Positions 1 to 7,300 of a DNA stretch of 7,980 nucleotides are shown piece after piece. Position 1 is the first letter of the stretch, and each line of letters opens with the position of its first letter. The notes beneath the pieces are model-generated. The model did no database searches and had not been told where the DNA came from. It saw nothing but the letters and a program-made list of their open reading frames with translations. Source of the stretch: Bacteroidota bacterium (GTDB lineage Bacteria; Bacteroidota; Bacteroidia; Flavobacteriales; Weeksellaceae); NCBI GenBank assembly GCA_023388015.1, contig JAEWHB010000069.1, positions 1 to 7,980 of the forward strand. The letters are read 5' to 3'. The translations under genes and the position numbers were made by a program.

Positions 1-15
1 TTCTGCTTTCGTCAT
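1..15 (-). CDS. 5' end of a probable HU/IHF-family DNA-binding protein (partial)
   Basis: Only five codons lie in the window. Read on the minus strand from an ATG at 15-13 they give MTKAE, after which the gene leaves the left edge. Flavobacterial HU/IHF-family proteins often begin this way, and such a gene is commonly found divergent from mutY in this group; both points are from memory of the family. HU proteins are small dimeric chromosomal proteins that bend and compact DNA. A TATATTTG box on the same strand, about 90 bases upstream of the ATG, supports a real gene start. Five residues cannot prove the family, so the call rests mainly on gene neighbourhood. Confidence 0.45.
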
Positions 16-87
16 GATTAAATATATTTTGTTGCTAAATTTGCTAACCCTTAAACTGCTTAAAAATCAACAACTAAGTTTAAACAG

Positions 88-119
88 TTTGTTTGAAACG
101 GGTGCAAATATAACATTTG
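88..119 (+). promoter_or_regulatory. Putative mutY promoter
   Basis: A TTTG at 88-91 is followed after 19 bases by TAACATTTG at 111-119. This resembles the Bacteroidota promoter TTTG-N19-TAnnTTTG, except that the -7 box has three bases rather than two between TA and TTTG. Transcription would begin near position 125, leaving a leader of roughly 28 bases before the mutY ATG at 153. Positions 105-119 form an inverted repeat (CAAAT, five bases, ATTTG), so this box and the minus-strand one share bases. Confidence 0.4.
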
Positions 120-131
120 TAGTAAAACAAA
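105..131 (-). promoter_or_regulatory. Putative promoter of the left-edge HU-like gene
   Basis: On the minus strand the bases at 112-105 read TATATTTG, an exact match to the Bacteroidota -7 element TAnnTTTG. A TTTG lies upstream on the same strand at 131-128. The spacer is 15 bases, shorter than the usual 17-23, so the -33 assignment is weaker than the -7 box. The predicted transcript would start near position 99 and have a leader of about 85 bases. The box overlaps the proposed mutY promoter on the other strand. Confidence 0.5.
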
Positions 132-152
132 AAAAGAATTCTAATCATATTT

Positions 153-1178
153 ATGACTTTTAACTCCCTGATATTGATTTGGTTTGACAAAAACAAACGA
201 AATCTTCCCTGGAGAACTCATTCAGACCCATATAAAATCTGGCTTTCAGAAATTATACTCCAACAAACTCGTGTGGCTCAGGGAATTAATTACTATCTGA
301 AATTCACAGAAACTTATCCCACCATCCAGGATTTGGCTGCGGCCTCAGAGCAGGATATTTTGCGGCTTTGGCAAGGACTTGGGTACTATTCCCGTGCCCG
401 GAATCTGCATGCAACCGCAAAATTTATCGTGGAAAATCAGCAAGGAAAATTTCCTGATAATTATAAGGAATTTTTGAAACTGAAAGGAATCGGGCCTTAT
501 ACGGCTGCCGCCATCGCTTCCATCGCATTCAACGAAGCGGTTTCAGCGGTGGACGGAAATGTTTTCAGGGTTTTTTCTCGCTATTTCAATATACATCTGG
601 ACATTTCCCAACTCAAAACCCGGAATTATTTTTTCCAATTGGGTAACGAAATCATCGACCCGCAAAGACCCGGCGACTTTAATCAAGCAGTGATGGAATT
701 AGGAGCAACGGTTTGTTTACCTCAAAATCCGAAATGTGAAATCTGTCCGGTAAATGAGTCCTGTGAAGCCTTGGCTCAGAAAACCATTGCTCAATTACCC
801 GTTAAAACGAAAAAGATCAAAGTCAGACAGCGGTATTTGCATTTTATGGAGATTTCTGACGGGAAAAATTATCTGATGACAAAACGGGAGGAAAAAGACG
901 TATGGAAAAATCTTTTTACTTTCCCGCTTATAGAATTAACTGAAAATGAGGTTGTTCCAGAAATGATTTCATCCGAAATAAATTTCGAAAAAACATTTGA
1001 AGAAATCCACATTCTCACGCATCAGAAACTCAATATTACCTTTTGGAAAACCAAAGCCAAAGAAGAAGAATTGCAAAATTTCTCTGAAAAGCTGAACGCA
1101 GAGATTTATTCGCTCGCTGAACTCGACAATCTTCCGCTACCAAGACCAATGGAAAAATACCTGAATGAAAAAATCTGA
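153..1178 (+). CDS. mutY: A/G-specific adenine DNA glycosylase MutY
   Basis: MutY removes adenine mispaired with 8-oxoguanine or guanine, starting base excision repair that prevents G:C to T:A mutations. The 341 residues are close to the usual 350. The N-terminal helix-hairpin-helix glycosylase domain shows LPWR (18-21), SEIILQQTR (32-40, with E33 matching the catalytic Glu of the family), the hairpin LKGIGPYTA (110-118) and AVDGNVFRV (132-140, with D134 as the catalytic Asp). A [4Fe-4S] cluster motif follows with spacing C-x6-C-x2-C-x5-C at C188, C195, C198 and C204. The C-terminal 115 or so residues fit the NUDIX-like domain that recognises 8-oxoguanine, including a His-x3-His segment near HILTH. 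The start at 153 puts the LPWR motif at the usual distance from the N-terminus. There is no clear Shine-Dalgarno site, which is normal for Bacteroidota. The gene appears intact and diverges from the HU-like gene. Confidence 0.96.
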   Translation: MTFNSLILIWFDKNKRNLPWRTHSDPYKIWLSEIILQQTRVAQGINYYLKFTETYPTIQDLAAASEQDILRLWQGLGYYSRARNLHATAKFIVENQQGKFPDNYKEFLKLKGIGPYTAAAIASIAFNEAVSAVDGNVFRVFSRYFNIHLDISQLKTRNYFFQLGNEIIDPQRPGDFNQAVMELGATVCLPQNPKCEICPVNESCEALAQKTIAQLPVKTKKIKVRQRYLHFMEISDGKNYLMTKREEKDVWKNLFTFPLIELTENEVVPEMISSEINFEKTFEEIHILTHQKLNITFWKTKAKEEELQNFSEKLNAEIYSLAELDNLPLPRPMEKYLNEKI

Positions 1179-1212
1179 ATATTTAGTTAAGGTAGATTGC
1201 AGAGCAGTGATT

Positions 1213-1220
1213 TATCTTTG
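1213..1220 (+). promoter_or_regulatory. Putative -7 element of an ssb promoter
   Basis: TATCTTTG matches the Bacteroidota -7 consensus TAnnTTTG exactly and lies in the 95-base gap between mutY and ssb. No good TTTG is found at the expected -33 distance; the nearest partial match is TTAG at 1183-1186, and TTGC at 1197-1200 is too close. Transcription would begin near 1226 with a leader of about 48 bases. It suggests that ssb, and the tightly spaced gldD after it, can be transcribed independently of mutY. Confidence 0.45.
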
Positions 1221-1273
1221 TGTTTTGTATATTTACAATTGAAAATTAATTCGTTTTTGATAATAGAAGAAAT

Positions 1274-1732
1274 ATGAACGGAACGTTAAACAAAGTAATT
1301 CTCATCGGGAATGTAGGCGACGATGTAAAAATCCATCAGTTTGATGACAATAATAAAATAGGAAGATTTCCGCTCGCCACGAGCGAAAGCTATACCTCGC
1401 GCGAAACAGGTGAAAAGGTTTCCCAAACCGAATGGCACAATATAATAGTTCGAAATAAAGTAGCCGAAATCTTTGAGAAATTTGTAAAAAAAGGCGACAA
1501 ACTTTACATAGAAGGCAAACTGAAATCCCGAAAATGGCAGGATCAAAACGGTCAGGATCGTTACACAACCGAAATAATCGTGAGTGAGTTTACCTTTCTT
1601 ACCCCAAAAAGTGCAGGTTCGGGCGAATACAACTCTACACAAAACGAAACAAATTCGGGTTATCAGCCTCCAAAACAAGAGCCTTCTTCGCCATCGGCCG
1701 ATATGGATGAAACAGATGATTTGCCTTTCTAA
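1274..1732 (+). CDS. ssb: Single-stranded DNA-binding protein SSB
   Basis: SSB coats single-stranded DNA in replication, recombination and repair and recruits partner proteins through its acidic tail. The 152-residue product has an OB-fold at about 1-110. It starts with MNGTLNKVILIGNVGDD (family pattern: N-K-V-I-L-I-G-N-x-G) and contains the conserved TEWHNIIVRNKVAEI region (52-66) and LYIEGKLKSRKW (77-88). A low-complexity linker rich in Ser, Gln, Asn and Pro (about 112-142) leads to the acidic tip DMDETDDLPF, the conserved partner-binding tail. Length is ordinary for flavobacterial SSB. The stop codon is three bases before the gldD ATG, so the two genes are probably co-transcribed. The protein is complete and shows nothing unusual. 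Confidence 0.96.
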   Translation: MNGTLNKVILIGNVGDDVKIHQFDDNNKIGRFPLATSESYTSRETGEKVSQTEWHNIIVRNKVAEIFEKFVKKGDKLYIEGKLKSRKWQDQNGQDRYTTEIIVSEFTFLTPKSAGSGEYNSTQNETNSGYQPPKQEPSSPSADMDETDDLPF

Positions 1733-1735
1733 TCC

Positions 1736-2305
1736 ATGTCTTCTATGAGAATTATACTGGGAATTCTGGTTCTGATGATGCTAGCCGGATGTAAGGAGGA
1801 TTATACCCTAAAACCAATCGGTCATGTAAGGCTTGAATATCCGGAGCCGGTTTACAAAAATCTTGATACCCATTGTGGGTTTAGTTTTGACTACTCCCAA
1901 CAGGCTGAAAAAAGGGATAAAGAAAATAACCCTTGCTGGTTTGTGCTTCATTATCCTGATATGAAGGCCAATATTTACCTGACTTATTTTCCGGTCAAAG
2001 ACCAGGAAGACCTCGCAACAAAAATTAAAGACAGCGAAAAATTTGTACAGGAACAAACCGCAAAGGCAAGTTATATTGCGCCTCGGGAATTTATTTTTGA
2101 CGATAAGAAAGTTTATGGAACTTTGTTTGAATTGGGCGGAGAGTCGGCCATCAATCTGCAGTTTCATGCGACTGATAGTCTTCAGAATTTATTGAGCGGA
2201 TCCATTTATTTCTCAACGCCACCGCAATACGACTCACTCCAGCCGGCAATTCAATACTTAAAAAGGGATGTCATCCACTTGATTGAAACATTGGAATGGA
2301 AATAA
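1736..2305 (+). CDS. gldD: Gliding motility lipoprotein GldD
   Basis: GldD is one of the Gld proteins needed for gliding in flavobacteria and is linked with the type IX secretion machinery; its biochemical role is not established. The 189-residue product has a lipoprotein signal: a hydrophobic stretch (about 5-17) and a lipobox LAGC with C19 as the lipidated residue, followed directly by K-E-D. The mature part shows family-typical features: P-I-G-H-V-R-L-E-Y-P near the N-terminus, two cysteines (C47, C67), ANIYLTYFPV (78-87), the QFHATDS segment (142-148), SGSIYFSTPPQYDSL, and a terminal LEWK. The first ATG is at 1736 and a second at 1745; either leaves a workable signal peptide. It lies three bases after ssb. 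In Flavobacterium johnsoniae gldE separates ssb from gldD, but here there is no room for it. The call is by family pattern recognition. Confidence 0.9.
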   Translation: MSSMRIILGILVLMMLAGCKEDYTLKPIGHVRLEYPEPVYKNLDTHCGFSFDYSQQAEKRDKENNPCWFVLHYPDMKANIYLTYFPVKDQEDLATKIKDSEKFVQEQTAKASYIAPREFIFDDKKVYGTLFELGGESAINLQFHATDSLQNLLSGSIYFSTPPQYDSLQPAIQYLKRDVIHLIETLEWK

Positions 2306-2337
2306 TTTCGCGTAAACTTTAAAAAGCGTAATTTCGC
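2306..2337 (+). promoter_or_regulatory. Possible rseP promoter
   Basis: TTTCG at 2306-2310 and TAATTTCG at 2329-2336 are spaced about 18 bases apart. Each differs slightly from the Bacteroidota elements (TTTG and TAnnTTTG). If used, transcription would start near 2342, a short distance before the rseP ATG at 2357. The upstream element begins immediately after the gldD stop codon. rseP could equally be read through from ssb-gldD, because no terminator is visible in the 51-base gap. Confidence 0.35.
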
Positions 2338-2356
2338 AACTTATTTTGACTAAACA

Positions 2357-3700
2357 ATGAAAGAGATTTTTATACAAGTTGTCCAGCTGATTTTGTGTTT
2401 GTCCATTTTGGTGACACTTCATGAGTTAGGCCACTACTGGGCAGCTAAATATTTTAAAACAAGGGTAGAAAAATTCATGCTGTTTTTTGATCCCGGATTT
2501 GCAATCTTCAAGAAAAAAATCGGTGAAACGGTTTATGGAATCGGGTGGTTACCCTTGGGTGGTTATGTGAAAATTGCCGGAATGATTGACGAAAGCATGG
2601 ACAAAGAACAACTCAAAAAACCACCTCAACCCTGGGAGTTCCGCAGTAAACCAGCTTGGCAGCGACTGATCATCATGCTCGGTGGAGTTTTTGTTAATTT
2701 CATCCTTGCCTGGTTGATTTACACGGTGATGTTGGTGGTTAATGGCGATAATTATATTTCCATCGACAAAATGCAGGAAAACGGTTTGGAATTCAGCGAA
2801 GCGATGAAGCACGCAGGATTTCAGGATGGTGATAAAATCCTCACAGTTGACGGAAAACATCAGCCGCGCGCAGACTGGATGGTGGTGGACATTCTTCTCG
2901 CCGAACAAATAATGGTGGAAAGAAAAGGCCAGGAAGTTCCCATTAACATCAATGATGGGGGAATCAAGTCGATTTTGAACGGCGCCAAAGGTCAGGGACT
3001 TTATATGCCTTCACCAAAAGAAATCGTTGTGGATTCCTTGCTTCCAAATGGAAATGCATTGAAAGCCGGCCTTCAGAAAAGTGACCGCATCATCGGAATC
3101 AACAATATGGCCATTAATAATTTCGGAGAATTGAAAAAGACATTGGATACGCATAAAAACGATTCGATCCGTCTTGACATCGTCCGAAACGGTGAGAAAA
3201 TAGAGGTTGCGGTTTTGGTTTCAGATTCTGCTTCACTTGGATTTGGCAGACAAGGAGTTGATGAATCTTTTCTGAAAGGTTTGCAGGTTACCCGCGAATA
3301 TGGTGTTCTGGAAGCGATTCCAGCCGGACTGAACAAGACTTTTACCAATCTGGCTTATCAGATTAAACAATTCAAATTATTGATCCGTCCCAAAACGGAA
3401 GCCTATAAACAAATCAGTGGACCATTGCGATTATTCAAAGTATTTGACCCGGGATGGGATTGGACACGTTTCTGGAATTTCACGGCTATGTTCTCGATTT
3501 GGCTTGCTTTTCTGAATTTATTGCCAATTCCGGCACTTGACGGCGGACATGCTTTGTTTACCATCATCGAAATGATTACGGGAAGAAAGATGAGCGAAAA
3601 AACAATGGAAATAGCCCAAATCACTGGTTTTGTAATCCTTATGTCATTGATGGCTTTGGTGTTTGGAAACGATATAATTCACCTGATAAAAGGCACCTAA
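2357..3700 (+). CDS. rseP: RIP metalloprotease RseP (site-2 protease, M50)
   Basis: RseP is a zinc intramembrane protease of the inner membrane. In E. coli it makes the second cut in the anti-sigma factor RseA during the envelope stress response and also clears remnant signal peptides; targets in flavobacteria are less clear. The 447 residues match the usual length of about 450. The first membrane helix carries the zinc motif HELGH (H22, E23, H26). A WLPLGGYVKIAGM segment (64-76) matches the conserved membrane-reentrant region. A second hydrophobic helix spans about 102-128. Two PDZ-like regions follow, roughly 130-215 and 222-288, the second with NGNALKAGLQKSDRIIGIN. The C-terminal membrane part holds LPIPALDGGH (389-398), the LDG motif whose D395 is the third zinc ligand, and the last helix is about 421-437. 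No active-site residue is missing. It lies 51 bases after gldD and 68 bases before the tRNA gene. Confidence 0.95.
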   Translation: MKEIFIQVVQLILCLSILVTLHELGHYWAAKYFKTRVEKFMLFFDPGFAIFKKKIGETVYGIGWLPLGGYVKIAGMIDESMDKEQLKKPPQPWEFRSKPAWQRLIIMLGGVFVNFILAWLIYTVMLVVNGDNYISIDKMQENGLEFSEAMKHAGFQDGDKILTVDGKHQPRADWMVVDILLAEQIMVERKGQEVPININDGGIKSILNGAKGQGLYMPSPKEIVVDSLLPNGNALKAGLQKSDRIIGINNMAINNFGELKKTLDTHKNDSIRLDIVRNGEKIEVAVLVSDSASLGFGRQGVDESFLKGLQVTREYGVLEAIPAGLNKTFTNLAYQIKQFKLLIRPKTEAYKQISGPLRLFKVFDPGWDWTRFWNFTAMFSIWLAFLNLLPIPALDGGHALFTIIEMITGRKMSEKTMEIAQITGFVILMSLMALVFGNDIIHLIKGT

Positions 3701-3717
3701 AAAATATTAAAAAATTT

Positions 3718-3749
3718 CTTGCAAGTATAAAATATCCGTTCTATATTTG
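3718..3749 (+). promoter_or_regulatory. tRNA-Asn promoter
   Basis: CTTG at 3718-3721 and TATATTTG at 3742-3749 are separated by 20 bases. The second element is an exact TAnnTTTG and the spacing is within the normal range. Transcription would start around 3755, giving a 5' leader of about 14 bases before the mature tRNA at 3769. This is the best-formed plus-strand promoter in the window, as expected for a stable RNA gene. Confidence 0.75.
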
Positions 3750-3768
3750 CCGTCCAATTAAGAAACAC

Positions 3769-3842
3769 TCCTCCTTAGCTCAGTTGGTTAGAGCATCTGA
3801 CTGTTAATCAGAGGGTCCTTGGTTCGAGCCCAAGAGGGGGAG
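3769..3842 (+). tRNA. tRNA-Asn (anticodon GTT)
   Basis: The 74 bases fold as a complete cloverleaf. The 5' acceptor strand TCCTCCT (3769-3775) pairs with AGGGGGA (3835-3841) with one G-U pair, and the discriminator base is G3842. The D-arm region contains TAGCTCAGTTGGTTAGAGC. The anticodon stem TCTGA/TCAGA (3796-3800 and 3808-3812) encloses the loop CTGTTAA with anticodon GTT at 3803-3805, which reads Asn codons AAC and AAT. The T-arm is CTTGG-TTCGAGC-CCAAG. The 3' CCA is not encoded: the bases after G3842 are CAA. It has its own promoter and a terminator directly after it. Confidence 0.97.
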
Positions 3843-3843
3843 C

Positions 3844-3874
3844 AAAAAGACAGCTAAATCAGCTGTCTTTTTTT
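3844..3874 (+). terminator. Rho-independent terminator after tRNA-Asn
   Basis: A perfect 12-base-pair stem (AAAAAGACAGCT at 3844-3855 with AGCTGTCTTTTT at 3861-3872) encloses a five-base loop AAATC and ends in a run of seven T at 3868-3874. It begins two bases after the tRNA and probably also ends readthrough from rseP. The A-run on the left gives a short T-run when read on the minus strand, so weak termination in that direction is possible. Confidence 0.85.
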
Positions 3875-3880
3875 ATTTAT

Positions 3881-4057
3881 ATGCACTGGGTTTATATCAT
3901 ATATTCAACAGAACTAGACACTTATTATATAGGTGAAACTTCTGATTTAGACAGGAGGATGGAGTGGCATAACCAAAAGGAATTTGAATCTTCTTTTACA
4001 GCAAAAGCAAATGATTGGGTTTTGTTTTATCAACATAGGTCAAGCATTTTGACATAG
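3881..4057 (+). pseudogene. Truncated GIY-YIG nuclease-like gene
   Basis: An open frame of 58 codons begins with ATG six bases after the tRNA terminator and ends in TAG. Its product starts MHWVYIIYSTELDTYYIGET and then reads SDLDRRMEWH. The pair VYIIYS and YYIGET matches the GIY and YIG strands of the GIY-YIG nuclease domain, R25/R26 fit the conserved Arg, and H30 the conserved His. The later AKANDWVLFY segment also fits small single-domain GIY-YIG proteins of Bacteroidota. Those proteins normally run to about 80-95 residues and include a Glu that binds the metal in the following helix. Here the sequence stops just before that helix (tail QHRSSILT), so catalysis is unlikely. I read it as a 3'-truncated or frameshifted remnant; a short expressed protein is a less likely alternative. 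Family members act as nucleases in varied roles, and no specific function can be given here. Confidence 0.62.
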
Positions 4058-4316
4058 TTAATATCTTGGTTTTAATACCTAAAGAAAGATAATGGGACCG
4101 TCAAATAATGACCTTAGCTTCTATTTTAATTTGCTTTTCTAAAGTGATATTAAGACCGTGAAAAAGTAATGTTACTCAAGTTACACTTATATCTCTCCCA
4201 TTGATGTTTATTTCAACAAAATCTCACGCAAGGCTATAATCCTCTATGACGCTGATAATTATGTAAGTTTTGTTAAAATTTTAATTATATTTATTGAATC
4301 AATTAACACAAATTAC
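4058..4316. other. Intergenic region without a recognisable gene
   Basis: These 259 AT-rich bases between the GIY-YIG remnant and the protease contain only very short open frames, for example 16 codons from ATG at 4091. I recognise no family in either strand. A small palindrome, AGTAA-TG-TTACT, lies at 4165-4176. The protease frame stays open upstream of its ATG back to 4170, but no in-frame ATG or other likely start codon lies there. The protease promoter should be in the last 60 bases: TTTG at 4269-4272 and TATATTTA at 4286-4293 are candidate elements, but their 13-base spacing is too short for a confident call. The region could contain decayed 3' sequence of the GIY-YIG gene. Confidence 0.5.
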
Positions 4317-7300
4317 ATGAAAAAAACTTTATTCCAACTCTCATTTCTCTGGGTGTTATTTTTGGGTACCAGCGTCTTAGGACAGTTAACTCAAAGACCA
4401 AATGAAGAAATGTTGAGGCAGGCGATTGTCAATTCTGACAACGGGAAAATCCTCTCTAATAGTGATTTATCCTATGAACTCACAGATTTTTACACCAGTA
4501 AAAATAATGGCGTACAACATATTTATGTAAGACAGACTTTTAACGGACTAGAAATAATCGGAACAGAATCATCCATCCACCTTTCCTCTTCAAGTAAAGT
4601 TTCTTCGGTTAAATCTAAATTTGTGAACAGCCTGGAAAAAAGAGGTCTTGAAGTTAGTCCTTCTCCTCAAATCACTGCTGTACAAGCCGTACAAGCAGCG
4701 GCTTCACATTTAAATTACCATGTTACAAATGTCTTACAGGTTATTTCACAAGATTTTACCGTTGACAGAAAAACCAATATTAGCAATGGCGGAATTTCCT
4801 TTAGTCCTATTCCGGTTCGTTTAATGTATTATCTGCAAGAAGATGGAAATTTAGCACTCGTATGGGATCTTTCCATTGAAGCCTCTCAAGAAAACGATTG
4901 GTACAACCTGCGCGTAAATGCACATACCGGACAAATCATGGACAAAATTAGCTGGAAAAATTCTTGTGATTTTGGAGAAGTCCACGACACAGGCACATCT
5001 GTTCACTACCATTCTCCTAAATCTTCAGTAGTTACTAAATCTTCCGGTAAAACCTCTAGTCCTGGACTGACCGCGGCTTATCGTGTTTTCCCATTGCCTT
5101 TGGAGAGTCCTTATTTTGGAGAAAGAGAATTGATCTACGAAGCAGATGCCATAAACTTAAATGCATCTCCTTTTGGATGGCACGACACAAATGGTGTGGC
5201 AGGGAATGAATATACCACTACACGTGGAAACAACGTAAATGCTTATGAAGATGGAAATAATCCGGGATTCCAACCCAATCCAGGAAATTCCATGCTTTTT
5301 GATTATCCTTTTGATCAGAATTACACCAACTCCAATCAATACGAATCTGCCGCAATTACCAATTTGTTTTACTGGAACAATATCATTCATGATATTTTTT
5401 ATGAATATGGATTCAATGAAGTTGCGGGAAATTTTCAGCAAAATAATTATGGGAAGGGAGGAATTGGTAATGATTATGTAAGAGCAGAAGCACAGGACGG
5501 AAGCGGAACCTGTAACGCCAACTTCTTTACACCACCAGACGGAGAGTTGCCCAGAATGCAAATGTACGTTTGTCAAAATAAAGATGGGGATTTTGATAAT
5601 TTAGTAATCATGCATGAATATGGTCATGGCATTTCTAATCGTTTAACCGGTGGTCCAAGCATCGCTACTTGTTTACAAAATTCTGAGCATATGGGAGAAG
5701 GTTGGAGTGACTGGTTTGGATTGATGGTAACAATGAAAGATGAAGATACAGCAGAAACTCCCAGAGCCATTGGTACTTATTTATTTAACCAAGGACCAAA
5801 TGGAGCGGGAATCAGAACTTACCGATATTCAACCGATATGTCCATAAATCCCCACACCTACAACAGCATCAAAACATCTGCCGTTCCTCATGGAGTGGGA
5901 AGCGTATGGGCTGCTATGATTTGGGATTTGACATGGGCTTTAATTGATGAATATGGTTATGATTCAGATATTTACAACGGAACCGGTGGAAACAACATGG
6001 CCATTCATCTGATCATGGAAGGATTAAGATTGCAACCATGTAGTCCCGGTTTTGTAGATGGTCGCGATGCTATTTTGGAAGCCGACCAATTACTATACAA
6101 CGGAGCTAATCAATGCTTGATTTGGGATGTGTTTGCACGCAGAGGTTTGGGAGTTAGCGCTACTCAAGGCTCTTCCAACAATATTCAAGATGGTACTGAA
6201 GCTTTTGATACGCCTTCAGCTATAGCCAGCTTTACTGCTCCTGGAAACGTTTGCGAAACCACCGAACCTTTCAACGCCGGTGGTGGAACTCCTGCTGGGG
6301 GAACTTATAGCGGACCGGGTGTCACAGACAACGGAAATGGAACCTTTACTTTTGACCCTGCCACCGCAGGAATTGGTGTTCACACAATCACTTATTCAGT
6401 TCCGGAAACCTCTTGTGCAGCAGCTTCCTCTGATTCAGATACAATCGAAGTAACCCCTTCATTAATTATAGATTGCCAAAACGATATTACAATCAATACA
6501 TCAAGTGGATCTTGCTCGGCAATTGTCAATTATACTGCACCTCAAGGCACCACTGGCTGTTCTCCTGCCAATTTAGAAAATTTTGATAGCGTTACTGCCC
6601 CGAATTTACCTACAGGATGGACAACAGCTACCAATACAGGAGCTACCAATAACTGGAGAACCGTTACCACACAATTCAATTCAGCTCCAAATTCAGCTTT
6701 TGCAGCAGATATGAATTCTGTAAGCTTATCATCTTTGACTTCTCATGGTTTTCAAATCGCCAGCAATACCGCCAAACTTAAATTCCATCTGTATTATAAC
6801 ACCGAATCTGGATATGATGGTGTCGTATTGGAATATTCAACCAATGATGGAAATACATGGAGCGATATATCCAATAATGGTGGTACTTTCGTTTCAGGTG
6901 CCTATAATGGAACTTTAAGTTCTAATTTTCAAAATCCACTTCCCGCTCGCCAAGCTTGGACAGGCAATTCCAATGGCTTTGTAAACGTGGAAATTAATTT
7001 GAATTCCGCTATGAACGGACAAAACGTGAAATTCCGATGGAGAATCGGTTCAGACATTTCTGTTGCCAGTGTGGGCGTTTGGTTAGATAATGTGGAAGTA
7101 GAAGGAGTTTATACTGAGCAACCTACCACAACTCAGATTGCTGGATTACCTTCAGGAAGCGAATTCCCTGTGGGGACTACCACAAATACTTTCCGAGTGG
7201 AAGATGCAGATGGGAATTTTTCTGTTTGTTCATTTGATGTAATTGTTAACGATGGTGTAGCACCTGAAATTAATTGTCCTGAAGATGTAACGATCGAAGT

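Noticed and set aside
1286..1678. Long open frames on the minus strand across ssb
   Set aside because: They lie antisense to a well-supported gene, encode Phe- and Cys-rich sequences with no family resemblance, and have no promoter or spacing that suggests a gene.
1808..3624. Minus-strand open frames inside gldD and rseP
   Set aside because: All are antisense to strongly supported genes and their translations show no recognisable domain, so they are chance open frames.
3769..3842. tRNA-Asn as an attachment site of an integrated element
   Set aside because: No second copy of the tRNA 3' end is seen in the window, and there is no integrase, relaxase or phage gene. The only suggestive sign is the GIY-YIG remnant, which is not an integrase.
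4165..4176. Palindrome AGTAATGTTACT as an operator
   Set aside because: It is short, in AT-rich DNA, about 140 bases before the protease ATG and not placed relative to any good promoter; chance is likely.
4269..4293. TTTG and TATATTTA as a protease promoter
   Set aside because: The 13-base spacing is well short of the 17-23 typical of Bacteroidota promoters and the second box lacks the final G, so I did not call it as a feature.
5157..5576. Open frames in other phases within the protease catalytic domain, on both strands
   Set aside because: They overlap the conserved M36 domain and have low-complexity Ile/Met-rich or Ile/Val-rich products, typical of shadow frames.
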